This document shows, piece after piece, positions 20,318 through 31,016 of a stretch of DNA of 64,000 nucleotides. The stretch spans positions 1-64,000 of the forward strand of contig NW_017567012.1 of assembly GCF_001661265.1 (NCBI RefSeq), given 5' to 3'. The translations under genes and the position numbers were made by a program. The notes beneath the pieces were generated by a model. The model saw nothing but the letters and a program-made list of their open reading frames with translations. It searched no databases and was not told the origin of the DNA. Within the stretch, counting starts at the first letter, position 1, and each line of letters begins with the position of its first letter. The stretch comes from Saitoella complicata NRRL Y-17804 (lineage: Eukaryota > Ascomycota > Saitoellomycetes > Saitoellales > Saitoellaceae).

Positions 20318-22357
20318 ATGTCAGTCTACGAGTCTTTACGCCTGCATACAACAGAACAATCCTACATCTTCGAATCCACAACAAGTGGCTACGGCTCCTC
20401 CAACAACGGATGTCTAGTCGTCGCCAGAAGTGGTGACGGTGCCGTTCGCTACGAAGGTATTGTCCTGCTCAACTCCCATACTCTGTACACAAACACTAAG
20501 AATTATGTTCATGTAGAGCAGCGTCCGGCTGTACTTGGTGCGTCGCAAGCCCCCCGCACAATCTACGGCATCCTCGGCCTCATCCGCCTCCGCGTCCAGA
20601 AATACCTCATCCTCATCACAAACCGCAAACGCATCGGCCGTCTCGGCACCCACGACGTCTTCCAAATAACATCCACCGAAATCATACCCCTTGGCAACAC
20701 CGTAAAAGACGCGGATGAGACACGGTATTTGGGGTTATTGAGGGCGCATTTGGGGACTGGGCCGTTTTATTATTCGTATGAGGGTGATGTTACGAATTCT
20801 GTTCAGCGGGTCGCGCAAGCACAGCAGAATGGGGCGGCGTTGTGGGAGAGAGCTGATGAGAGGTTTTTCTGGAATAGGTATCTCCAGTCTGAGCTTATCG
20901 ATGCACGCAGCGAGTACAAACAACTCGATCACTTCATCCTTCCCGTTATGTACGGATTCTTCGAGATTCGGGCTACAACGGTTCATGGTGCCCCCCTCAC
21001 CTTCGTGTTGATTAGTCGTCGTTCGCGGTTCAGGGCTGGTACGAGGTATTTTACGCGGGGGATTGATATGGAGGGACATGCCTCGAACTTCAACGAGACA
21101 GAACAGATCATCATCGTCAACCAAGGCGAAAAAGAGCGGCGGTTGAGTTATGTACAAACGCGAGGCTCAATTCCCCTATTTTGGGGCGAAGTCAATGACC
21201 TAAAATACCGCCCCAAACTCAAGCTCTACGGCGGCATCGAACACAACCTCGACCCCGCCCGCCTCCATTTCGAAGAACAAAAAAGGATTTACGGGGAGCA
21301 GTTCTTGGTCAACCTCGTTAACCAAAAGGGACACGAGCTACCCGTCAAGAACGCTTATGAGGATTTAGTTCATAACCTCAATGATCCAGCTATTCATTAC
21401 ACCTATTTCGATTTTCATCATGAGTGTTCGGGGATGAGGTGGCATCGTGTACAATTGTTGTTGGATGCATTGGAGCCGGGGTTGGGAGAGCAGGGGTGGA
21501 CGGATGTGGAGGACGGCACGCAGGTGCTGCGGACGCAGAAGAGTGTCGTGAGGACGAATTGTATGGATTGTCTCGATCGTACCAACGTGGTACAATCAAC
21601 CCTCGCCCGCCACGTCCTCACCCTCCAACTCTGCTCCCTCTCCCTCCTCGCTCCGGGCCAAGAACCGTGGACTGATTCCGGGTTCGAGTTGATGTTTAGG
21701 GGTGTTTGGGCGGATAACGCGGATTGTGTTTCGAAGAGTTATTCCGGGACTGGAGCGCTCAAGACGGATTTTACGCGGACAGGGAGGAGGACCAAGATGG
21801 GTGCTTGGAATGATTTCTGTAATTCTGTGACGAGGTATTTCATGAACAACTACCTCGACGGCCCGAGACAGGTATGTCCCACCAATCCTCCCCCACAAGC
21901 TGTCTGACAAATGCTGATTGACGATGACCAATAGGACGCCTACGACCTCTTCCTCGGCTCCTACAAACCCTACGAAAACCCGTCAACAACACCCTTCCTC
22001 GACCCCCGTCCCCTCCTAGCACAATCAGCCCCATACATCCTCATCTCCGCACTCATCATGCTCTTGTGCGCACTCGTTCTTCCACGGGATGAGGAGGCGT
22101 GGATTCCGTTGTCGTGGTTTGTGTGGGTTTGGGTTGGAGCATTGGGGTGGAGTGGGAGGTATGTGGTGGGACATGGGGTTTTGTATGTTAGTTGGCCGAG
22201 GTTGTGTGTGCCGGAGTGGGTTGAGATGGAGGTGGGTGGTGGTAGTGGAGGAGTGGGTGTTGGGAGTGTAGGACAGAAGGGGATGGGTGGGAGGGGGTTT
22301 TTGGAGGGGTTGCAGGGGAGGGAGGATGTGGAGGTTGCGAGGAAGAGGCAGGAGTGA
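20318..22357 (+). CDS. SAC1: Phosphoinositide phosphatase Sac1
   Basis: Two exons, 20318-21871 and 21935-22357; the 63-nt intron (GTATGT..ATAG) joins GPRQ to DAYDLFLG, a conserved junction of Sac1 proteins. The product is 658 residues (yeast Sac1 is 623). It has an N-terminal SacN domain, then the SAC catalytic domain with the CX5R(T/S) motif NCMDCLDRTNVVQS, preceded by conserved FDFHHECSGMRW. The C terminus carries two membrane spans (PYILISALIMLLCALVLP; IPLSWFVWVWVGALGW), typical of ER/Golgi Sac1, and a Gly-rich cytosolic tail. It dephosphorylates PI4P (also PI3P, PI(3,5)P2) and controls ER-Golgi lipid signalling. Confidence 0.97.
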
Positions 22358-22583
22358 CCTATGCACTCTTGAAGCTCGAGGTCTGGAGGGTGGTTTTTGA
22401 GAGTTTATGATTGGGAAAGAAGATTATGTGATAGATCTATAGTGACTTTGAATTCAATTGAGTAATTCTGGATTTTTAGAGTTTTTATGGGTCACGTGTT
22501 TTATCAGTCTTATCGATGCGCCTGGTGGTCGAAAAATTGGGTGGTGAAGGCGAAAAAGGTAGAGAACTCAACACAAAGCAATC

Positions 22584-24483
22584 ATGGCCAGAATCAAGCA
22601 GAAGGGTAAGTAAATATGCTCAAACGTGCTTTGCGTGTTACTGATCTCTTCGTATAGGAAAGGCCGGTGCCGCCAAGAACTTCATCACCCGTAATCAGGC
22701 GATCAAGAAGCTCCAAGTCACCCTTGCCGATTTCAGAAGATTATGTATCCTCAAGGGTATCTACCCCCGAGAACCCCGCAACAAGAAGAAGGCGAATAAG
22801 GGGTCCACCGCGCCTGCGACCTTCTACTACACGAAGGACATCCAGTACCTCCTCCACGAGCCTGTCTTGCTTAAGTTCCGCGAGCACAAGACTTTTGCGA
22901 GAAAGTTGTCCAAGGCCCTCGGACGTGGAGATTTGAGTACCGCGAAGAGGCTGAATGAGGATAAACCCCAGTACACGCTCGACCATATCATCAAAGAACG
23001 TTACCCGACTTTTGTGGATGCGTTGAGGGATATGGATGATGCGTTGAGTATGTTGTTTTTGTTTGCGAGTATGCCGCAGAATGACAAAATCTCCGCTGCG
23101 ACGATCGCGAATTGCGAGAGGTTGTGTGCTGAGTTTCAGCATTATGTCATTAGGTCCCGGTCGTTGAGGAAGACGTTCTTGTCGATCAAGGGAATTTATT
23201 ATCAGGCGGACATTAAGGGCCAGGATGTTACGTGGCTCGTACCGTACAAGTTCTCGCAGCAGGTTCCTACCGATGTTGATTTTAGGATTATGTTGACTTT
23301 CCTCGATTTCCACCAGACCTTTGTTGGGTTCGTTAACTACAAGCTTTACTCTGAGCTTGGGTTGGTCTACCCGCCCGAGATGGATGTGCAGAAGGATGAG
23401 GGCGCGGCTGGGTTGGGCGCGTTTGTTGTTGAGAAGATTGCGAAGAACATCACTGCGGATGAGGATGCGGAGATGGCGGATGTTGATGTGAAGGATACGA
23501 GTGCGCAGGTTGCTTCGCTCGGAGAGAAGTTGGCTACAATCAGGGATGACTCTGTGGAGGAGGCACCTGTTGAGGAGGTTGAGGATGATGCCGCTGTCTT
23601 GGACGACTTCTCCACCGCTGCGCCCAACGCCGACGGTGCCCTTGCCCAGCCTGACGCGACTGTCTCCGCCCCCACCAACCTCTTCTCTAACTTCACCTTC
23701 TACCTCTCCCGTGAGGTCCCCCGCTACTCTCTCGAATTCCTTATCAAGTCCTTCGGCGGTAAGGTCTCCTGGGACCCAATCCTCGGAGCCGGCTCCCCCC
23801 TCGAGGAAAATGACCCCCGCATCACCCACCACGTCTGCGACCGTCCAAACCAAGAAAAGCGATTCCCCGGCAGAAGTTACTTGCAGCCCCAGTGGGTGTA
23901 CGACTGTATTAACAAGGGCCGCTTGGTGGCGATTGATGAGTATGCGCCTGGAGCGCTCTTGCCGCCTCATTTGAGTCCGTTCGTGAAGGTTGAGGAGGGT
24001 GATTACGACCCTGAGGCTGTGCCGGTGGAGGCTGAGGCTGAGGAGGAAGAGGAGGAGGATGTCGAGGAGGAGACTGGTATGCAGGTTGCCGATGACGACG
24101 AGGAGGAGGAAGAAGAGGAGGTGGAGGAGAAGGCCGCTGCCGCGTCAACTATCCCTACCGCTGAAGACTCCGACGTTGACGAGGAGATCGACGAGCACGA
24201 GCGCCAGCTCGCCGCCGAGGCTGCTGGTGTCGCATACTCCAAGGCCGCCCCCTCGAAGAGGGGCAAGAAGACCGATGCACCAAAGGAGACCAAGGCCGAG
24301 AAGGAGGCCCGTGAAGCCCAGGACATGGCCAAGATCATGATGTCCAACAAGCACAAGAAGTTGTACGCCAAGATGCAGTACGGAATCCAGAAGAAGGAGG
24401 AGCAGACTAACTCTCTGAGACAGAAGAGGAAGGCGATCGAGAAGGAGAAGAGGAAGGGTGGTGGTAAGAAGGGAGGTAACTAA
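22584..24483 (+). CDS. NOP7: Pescadillo homologue Nop7, 60S biogenesis
   Basis: Exons 22584-22605 and 22658-24483 (intron 52 nt, GTAAGT..ATAG) give 615 residues starting MARIKQKGKAGAAKNFITR, the canonical Pescadillo N terminus. The N-terminal domain (residues about 5-280) contains QAIKKLQVTLADFRRLCILK, GIYPREP and HIIKERYPTFVDALRDMDD. A BRCT domain spans about residues 345-450, with YLSREVPRYSLEFLIKSFGG and LQPQWVYDCINKGRL. Acidic runs and a C-terminal basic coiled coil follow. Nop7 forms the PeBoW complex with Erb1 and Ytm1 for ITS1/27S pre-rRNA processing in the nucleolus. Confidence 0.97.
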
Positions 24484-24687
24484 GGAAGGGAAAAGGGATA
24501 GATATAGCATTTCTAGATACCAAAAAGGCAATTGTTTACGTCGATATTTGCATTCTACTTTCATGAACTTCGTGTTGTAATTTGTCCGCTTGCGTTATCG
24601 ATTAGACGCGGTACCGGTTCGTGCAAACAAACCCCAACGCTCAGACTTCGATACGTCCAACGTTTTGTCGAAGGCTGAGCTCAATCG

Positions 24688-26136
24688 ATGTCTGAAGATG
24701 CTTCACCGCTGTCCTCTGCTCCTTCAGATCTCGAAGAACACGCTGGCGAAAGCCCTGCCCTTGCGAAGAGAGCCGCTGCAACCAACGTCGCCGAAGCCAT
24801 CGAACCACCCGCAAAGCGTCCTCGGAGAGTCACTTCTGTCAAGGAAACAGTCGAAGTAGAAGAAACTGTTCAACTCGAAGAAGTAGCCGCTGGCACAAAG
24901 AAGCGGACTGTAAGAGCGAAGAAGGAAGTCGTTGTCAAAGAATCAGTCGAAGTCGAGGAGACAAAACCTGCACCAAAGAAGCGAGCACCAGCAAAGAAGA
25001 AGAAGACAGAAGATATGGGACCATTAGCACAGAGGGCAACTGGGTTGAGTAAGTACTTGGGCGCCCATATCTCAGCCGCTGGAGGTGTTCAGAACTCAAT
25101 CGTGAACAGTATGAATATTGGGTAAGCACGTGGAGCGTTTGAATTCAAATCTCAACTAACATCTGTTTACAGTGGAAACGCTTTTGCTCTGTTCCTCAAG
25201 AACCAGAGGAAGTGGGTATCCCCGGACCTCAATGAGGCCGACGTCCAGGCTTTCCGGGCCAAGTGCGTTGAGACCTCGTATGATCCGTCAAAGCACGTCC
25301 TTCCACACGGGTCTTACCTCATCAATCTTGCTTCTCCCGATGAGGCGCTGAGAGAGAAGTCCTACACTTGCTTCGTTGATGACCTGAAGCGGTGCAATCA
25401 GCTAGGTATCACTCGCTACAACTTTCATCCAGGTTCAGCAACAGGCGGGTCCTCCAAGCCAGAAGGCTGTGGAAGAATCGCGGAAGCCCTGAACAAAGCG
25501 CACAAAGAAGTCCCAACTGTCATCACGGTCTTGGAGAACATGTGTGGAACCGGCAATGTCATCGGCGCTACCTTCGGCGAACTACGAGAAGTCATCGACC
25601 AGGTTGACCTGAAAGATCGCGTTGGCGTTTGTCTCGACACATGTCATCTCTTCGCCTCCGGTCACGATATCCGAACCGATGAGGCCTACGAAGACGTCAT
25701 GAAGCGCTTCGGCGACGAGATTGGTTGGAATTACCTCAAGGGTGTTCATCTCAACGACTCCAAAGCTGACCTAGGCGAGAAGCGCGATCTACATGAAAAC
25801 ATCGGTCAAGGCTACATTGGCCTCGAAGGTTTCCGCCTCCTCGTAAACGACACTCGTTTCGACTGCGTACCAATGGTGTTGGAGACGCCGAATGAGGATA
25901 ATCCGCAGGTCTGGGCTGATGAGATTAGTATGTTGACGTGGTTGATTGGGAAGAAGAAGGATGATCCGGAGGTGCTTGCGAAAGCTGAGGAGTTGCAGGC
26001 GAAGGGTAAGAAGAGTAGGGAGGAGCAGGCTGTGAAGGCTACGAAGAAAAAGGAAGCGGCTGCGAAGAAGGCGGCTGGGGGCGGGAAGGGTAGGAAGAAG
26101 AAGGCTGAAACTCCAAGTGGAAGTGAGAGCGAATAG
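24688..26136 (+). CDS. APN1: AP endonuclease IV (Apn1)
   Basis: Exons 24688-25121 and 25173-26136 (51-nt intron, GTAAGC..TACAG), 465 residues. An N-terminal extension of about 120 residues is rich in Lys/Glu/Val, contains two copies of VKE-T/S-VEVEE and KKRAPAKKKK-type nuclear signals. The TIM-barrel EndoIV domain follows: KYLGAHISAAGGVQNS, GSYLINLASP, YNFHPGSA, TVITVLENMCGTG, VGVCLDTCHLFASGHDI, VHLNDSKADLGEKRDLHENIG and ETPNED, which include the His, Glu and Asp ligands for three zinc ions. A basic tail ends the protein. It incises abasic sites and 3'-blocked ends in base-excision repair. Confidence 0.97.
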
Positions 26137-26763
26137 TGACTTTGCATCGCATCGTGAAGCATGCGCATGTCTATTGGCGTATCTACGAAAGCTACATTGT
26201 CTGCCTAGCCGCTTTCCTTCTTCGTTTGATCTCAATCTTGATCTTCTGCAACTCTCGCAAACGGAAAAACCTCGTTCCGCAACCCAGAGTCATCCACATG
26301 TCTTACTGCGCCGCCGGTGAGCAAGCTTACGCTATGGTCATGGAGCAGCTTACCGTGTTACCCATCCCTTGTCCTCTTTTCTCCTGTCCTGTCTTAGGCG
26401 TGACAAGTGGTAACTTATGATTGCTGACCCATGACTTGGCAACCCTCTATCGTGTTATGTCCCAAGGGTTGCCGATTTTCCCAATCAATGCTTTTCATGG
26501 AATGTGTTTTATCAACATCGCAGAATATAATGTCCATTATGAATATGATCTAGAAATTACCTAACTAAAGCTATAACGATTTGGGGAGTCTATTCACCCC
26601 ATGCACGCAGAAAACAAAAGGAGAATGTAAAACCCCAATCCGAAACCTCGATCTCCATGTCCAAGCACAGCATCGTCAATATCGTACCAACCTCGCGCCA
26701 GTCTGTCTCCGTTCTAATAAATCATGTGCGTTCGATAGCCAGCACACCCTGTCTTCCCCTCTA
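26137..26763. other. Convergent intergenic region, no gene seen
   Basis: 627 bp between the 3' ends of APN1 and the next gene. A 94-codon frame overlaps the APN1 stop, but it has no recognisable features and is probably chance. The centre (about 26500-26580) is AT-rich, as expected for two 3' UTRs. Confidence 0.4.
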
Positions 26764-27675
26764 CTACGCACCACTGCCTACCATCGCCGCGGCGACGATC
26801 CCCACAATAACGCCGGCAACCGCAACGACACCAGCACACACCGCCAACACCCTCGCAATGCGCATCCATCTTACCCTCTCCCTCCTCATCTCCTGCACAA
26901 CCTTGACATCAACCTCACCCAACCCTCCCTCCTTCCCCTGACTCAGCGGTATGATCGGAAGATAATCATTCAACATTCTCCACCCAAACAAAATCCACAA
27001 GGGCGGAAACAAGAACCCGATCGCGATCACGAACCGATACAACCGGCGCGTCCGATGTCGTTTGGCGATACTATACGTAATCGTCGCACGATCAAGTCGT
27101 AAATGCGGTGTAATCAGCCGAATTGTATGCCTCTGCGCCGCAGGCCCCAAGCTTGGTTCTGTACTCGCCTTACTCGAAAACTCCTCCGTAAACTTCGGTA
27201 TCGACACTTGACTCTGCGATGGACCGTCACTCGTCAAGTTCACCATCGAGTTGTTGCCAGACGTCGGAACACTGAGACTGTATGCGCTCAGACTCGCCAG
27301 CGCATTGCGATACGGAAAGGGAGTGTTGAGCTGTACAACAGGAACCCAGGTCGTCTCATCCCCCTCCCCATCCTCTCCCGTACCAGGCGACGAAGCATCT
27401 TGGTCCACCCTCAAAACATATCGTACAGGCGGTACCGAACTCCTCAACCCCAATCCTAGCCCCTCCTGACCATGCTTCACGCCGTTGTCGGTAACAGTTC
27501 CATACAAAGGAGACGACATATGCGGCGGTACAGGCGGCGGAGGCTGACTCGGTGGTGGTGGAAGTCGTTCTTCGGTTATGGGCCCAGTGTATGCGACAGG
27601 GTAAAACAGCCCCGAATTCGTAGGACCTGACGCATTCGCAAACGTCGATGACCGCCGTGGGTCGTGTGCGAGCAT
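26764..27675 (-). CDS. Hypothetical protein with two C-terminal membrane segments
   Basis: 303 residues, single exon. The N-terminal 190 residues are Pro/Ser-rich and disordered (LPPPPSQPPPPVPP), then come basic RHRTRRLYR, a membrane segment (FVIAIGFLFPPLWILFGW), a short charged loop with EMRRERVRWMRIARV, and a second membrane segment (LAVCAGVVAVAGVIVGIVAAAMV) ending at GSGA. Both ends are probably cytosolic. The layout is that of a fungal serine-rich, tail-anchored-like membrane protein; I recognise no family. Confidence 0.75.
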   Translation of the reverse strand: MLAHDPRRSSTFANASGPTNSGLFYPVAYTGPITEERLPPPPSQPPPPVPPHMSSPLYGTVTDNGVKHGQEGLGLGLRSSVPPVRYVLRVDQDASSPGTGEDGEGDETTWVPVVQLNTPFPYRNALASLSAYSLSVPTSGNNSMVNLTSDGPSQSQVSIPKFTEEFSSKASTEPSLGPAAQRHTIRLITPHLRLDRATITYSIAKRHRTRRLYRFVIAIGFLFPPLWILFGWRMLNDYLPIIPLSQGKEGGLGEVDVKVVQEMRRERVRWMRIARVLAVCAGVVAVAGVIVGIVAAAMVGSGA

Positions 27676-28253
27676 CTTAACTCTAACTGATTCTCCTTAT
27701 TGCGATTGGAAGCTGTTTGTAATTGCCAAGCTCTTAGGCCGGGAACTGAGGGGATGTATGCTGCTCAAACAGTCGCTCGCTGAACACCAAAAAGAGAGTG
27801 GAATGGTGAGACGTAATTGTAACTCGCCCTCCTGAATGGCTACCTCTTACTCGCGTCCTTCACAATCGCGATGTCTATCACCAAATGGACGGGTCGTTCG
27901 TCTCACGTATAGTGTACGCTTTCGCGCCGCTGATCACAACAATCTAAAACTCTAAAAATAGAAACTTACGTACGAAGGGCAGAAAAATACATGAAGACGA
28001 AAATGGATGAAGATATTTCTTGTTAACAAAGATCATGCAGAGCATCTTACGCTCGCATGCCTTCAGCTGCTGCTTCCATGTATGCCGTCCATCTCCATGA
28101 TCGACCATGAACCCCTCCTCGATACAATACCGAAAAGCAAGAAAAACGGAAAGACATAAACGAATAACTCTAGTGATACAGATGACAATAACAACACAGA
28201 CTGGAGAGAACGATTCAAAAACGCCGGCAATCTCACATATTTCCTCTTCCCAA
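27676..28253. other. Intergenic region upstream of the two-TM protein
   Basis: 578 bp between two minus-strand genes. It holds the PPZ1 3' UTR (AT-rich around 27940-28030) and the promoter of the membrane-protein gene. No coding sequence recognised. Confidence 0.4.
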
Positions 28254-29853
28254 TTATACACTCTGCGCACTTAACATCGCAGGCGGACTTTGATGCATAG
28301 TCCCCCCCAACTGATTCTGCTTCCTACTCTTCCTCATCTGCGCCTTCAACTGATTCGCATCCAACGGCTTCAACAACTCAAACGAACACAACAATTCCTC
28401 ACTGACGCTCATCACAGCCCCAAAGTTATCGAATTCTCCACAGTAGTTGGGAGCGGAAAACACCGTAACAAGAGTTCTCTCATTAAAGAACTCGTAGCCG
28501 TCTTCGACGACCATGTGTGCGCGACAAACGAGGTCGAAGTCGTGTCGTTGGAGAAACTGAGCGATGACATTCTTACCGAAACAGTAGGATACACCGCGTT
28601 CGTTGTCTTCCCATTCGTCTGTCGTTTCGGATGGATCCGACCACAGCAAGTCGTTTAGTAGACCGTAGTCGGGAACATCTGTCGGACGCGCAATTTGTCG
28701 AATCTCGTCCATGTGGGAGAGGGATGGCGACAACCCCCCATGTACACAGAAAATCTTCGAAGCAACAATCGCCGCGATCGGAATGGTGTTGAAACAATCA
28801 ACGAACGTCTTCCAGATCTTGATGTTACAACGACGTTTGCACTCGTCGTAAAATCCGTAAACTGTGTGAAATCATTAGCTCCAATATTCAAGTTGAAGTC
28901 GAAACGAATGTCATACCTCTGGTAACATTCGCACACTCATGATTCCCTCTCAATAAGAAAAAGTTCTCGGGGTACTTGATCTTATAACACATCAACAACA
29001 AAATTGTCTCCAAACTCTGCTTCCCCCGATCCACATAATCTCCCAAAAACAGGTAATTCGCACTAGGCGGAAACCCACACATCTCAAACAACCGGATCAA
29101 ATCCGTGTATTGACCATGGATGTCTCCGACGATCTTGACGGGAGGGTTGAGTTCGATGAGGGTCGGTTGCGACAAAAAGACCTCGCGAGCAGCGGAACAA
29201 ACGGCCATGATCTCCGCATTCTTGAGACAAAGCGACTTCGTGACTTTCCCAGCATACCCCGCATCCAAAAGTCTCGAAATCATATCATCGATATCCAAAT
29301 TCCTCAAACTCGGATACGGGTTACTCTCCGCCGCTGACGTCGTAGAAATCGTGCTATCCCTCACCCCACCCACGCTTCCTCCCACCGTTGGCTCATTAAC
29401 GGAATTCCTCCTAATCAAGATCGACTCACGGGGTTCTTGTCTGTTTTGGCTGCGTGCAGGCGGCGCACTCGGACCAGCCTCACTCACATTCCCGATCTCG
29501 CCTCCGGCCGTGGCACCACTCAACCCCTGATGTCCCGTAAACGTCTGTCTCGTCGGACTAGGGGGCGGTAGCCCCGATGGTCCAGCGTCATCCTCATCGT
29601 CTCCCAATCCTACGTATGTGGTCGAATCATGTCCACCAAGCGTGCTTCCCCCCACCGATCCAGGAATCGACTGATTGTCGGTATTATCCCGCGTAGAATC
29701 ACGAGAGAGGGTCTTTCTGATCGAACGGAACGAACGGGTTGAGCCAACTGTGTCGGTCCTGCTGAACGAGGGGTACGATTCGAGGTTTTCCTGGTTGGAG
29801 TTGGAGGATGAGGGACGGCCGCCGGACTTGGTCTTGGATCCTTGGTTCCCCAT
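28254..29853 (-). CDS. PPZ1: PPZ-type serine/threonine protein phosphatase
   Basis: Exons 29853-28917 and 28861-28254 (55-nt intron, GTATGA..ACAG; it interrupts the Val codon in [12 protein letters not shown]), 514 residues. The N terminus MGNQGSK is an N-myristoylation site, followed by about 190 disordered Ser-rich residues with RSIRKTLSR, a typical Ppz extension. The PP1-like catalytic domain contains [57 protein letters not shown] and [13 protein letters not shown]. Shorter than yeast Ppz1 (692) but similar to other ascomycete PPZ. Role: monovalent-cation homeostasis and cell integrity, normally inhibited by Hal3-type subunits. Confidence 0.95.
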
Positions 29854-31016
29854 GCTATGCCCTTGTGGATGTTATGTTAAGAAGAAGAGAGTAATAGTTC
29901 GAGCGTGTTTCGATTCGTCTATGTGATGAAAGGACACGCGTTGTATGCAGCTCGCGTATGATTCATGCAGCGAAGGGTAGAGCCGCGTGGTAAAATCCGA
30001 AGGAACAGAGAGGTGTTCCTAAGTATCGATATCAAGAATCGGAATCAAAAAGAGATATCACTTGTGTCCGCTTATCGCTCGAGAAACAACCGAGCTACTC
30101 GAGCAAGTTTTCCAATTCGGGCCGAGCTTGTATGCCGAGACCGAGAAGAAATGGAAAGCGTCGTAGGAAAACGCTTTGACGTGGTGACAGACTCCTCCGA
30201 AAGTTGAAAAGGTGTGGTATGTGATCTGAGCCGTGGGTATATGCTCTGACGTTTCGTGGTTGGTTTGGTTATTGCTTGGAGGTGTACTTTGGATTGTTAT
30301 CAAGCGAGATGCGGTGACGAGTCGACCTGCAGGGATGCGCTGCAAGCTGTGCCACAACCTTCAGATTCGCGAGTGCTGCCGTTATGAAGGGGCGAAAGTT
30401 AAGGGTGGTGTGATAGGCAATTTTCAATTCCGATTCTCTACGTTCAATGATGACTGTCGGTTCCTCTGCCTCGCTGCTTCCTTCCTGGCATACACCCGTA
30501 GACACGTCGACGTCCTCGAGCCGACGAGGTTGTGCCAACCGGAAAACACCTCGTCCTGCCTCCACCCTCGCCTCTCATTCCCTCCGTGCACTCCATGCCA
30601 TGTATGTTTCTAGAATAGCCAACAACAATGTCACACTGCCAAGTAGCCGATCGATTATGTTCGAGACGCTCTCTTATATAAACCCTAAGGTTCGCACTTA
30701 CGTTTTTTCGGGCCGCGGGCGGGCGCTTCTTTGGTTGCAGATTCCCCAGTTTTCATAGCGATAGGCGAACAAACAAATCCCTTCCAAACAGTCGTCCCTT
30801 GACTTACGACCGTCTAAACACAAGCTCAAGCTGGAGACCCAACGACGCTGCCTCGGTCGACGGGAACTCTAAATTTTCCCATTTTCTTCGGTTTCTTCGG
30901 GGTTCAGGGTACGGCTGCGCGTGTTCGGTCGGCGGGCTGCATCTGGCGTCATTCCAACGACTGTGTGTGAATTTGACCGCCGTGTACGTTGAGGAGGACA
31001 ACCAGAGCACTGTAAT
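29854..31016. other. 1.16-kb divergent intergenic region (PPZ1 / UBP)
   Basis: No supported gene; several frames of 70-130 codons overlap each other in different phases and lack family features. It contains TATATAAACCCTAA at about 30676-30688, a TATA box fused to a telobox, about 340 bp upstream of the UBP start. It should contain the promoters of both flanking genes. Confidence 0.45.
30676..30688 (+). promoter_or_regulatory. TATA box fused to a telobox (AAACCCTAA)
   Basis: The motif TATATAAACCCTAAGG combines a TATA core with the telobox AAACCCTAA, known as a binding site of Myb-type telomere-repeat factors (Tbf1/Taz1-like) in fungal and plant promoters. It lies in the PPZ1-UBP divergent region; which gene it serves is not clear. 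Confidence 0.4.

Noticed and set aside
22741-23970. 409-codon minus-strand open frame antisense to NOP7
   Set aside because: Antisense shadow of a strongly supported Pescadillo gene; no recognisable domain.
26136-26420. 94-codon plus-strand open frame after APN1
   Set aside because: Overlaps the APN1 stop, has an odd hydrophobic/Cys composition without a clear membrane topology or family, and lies in a likely 3' UTR.
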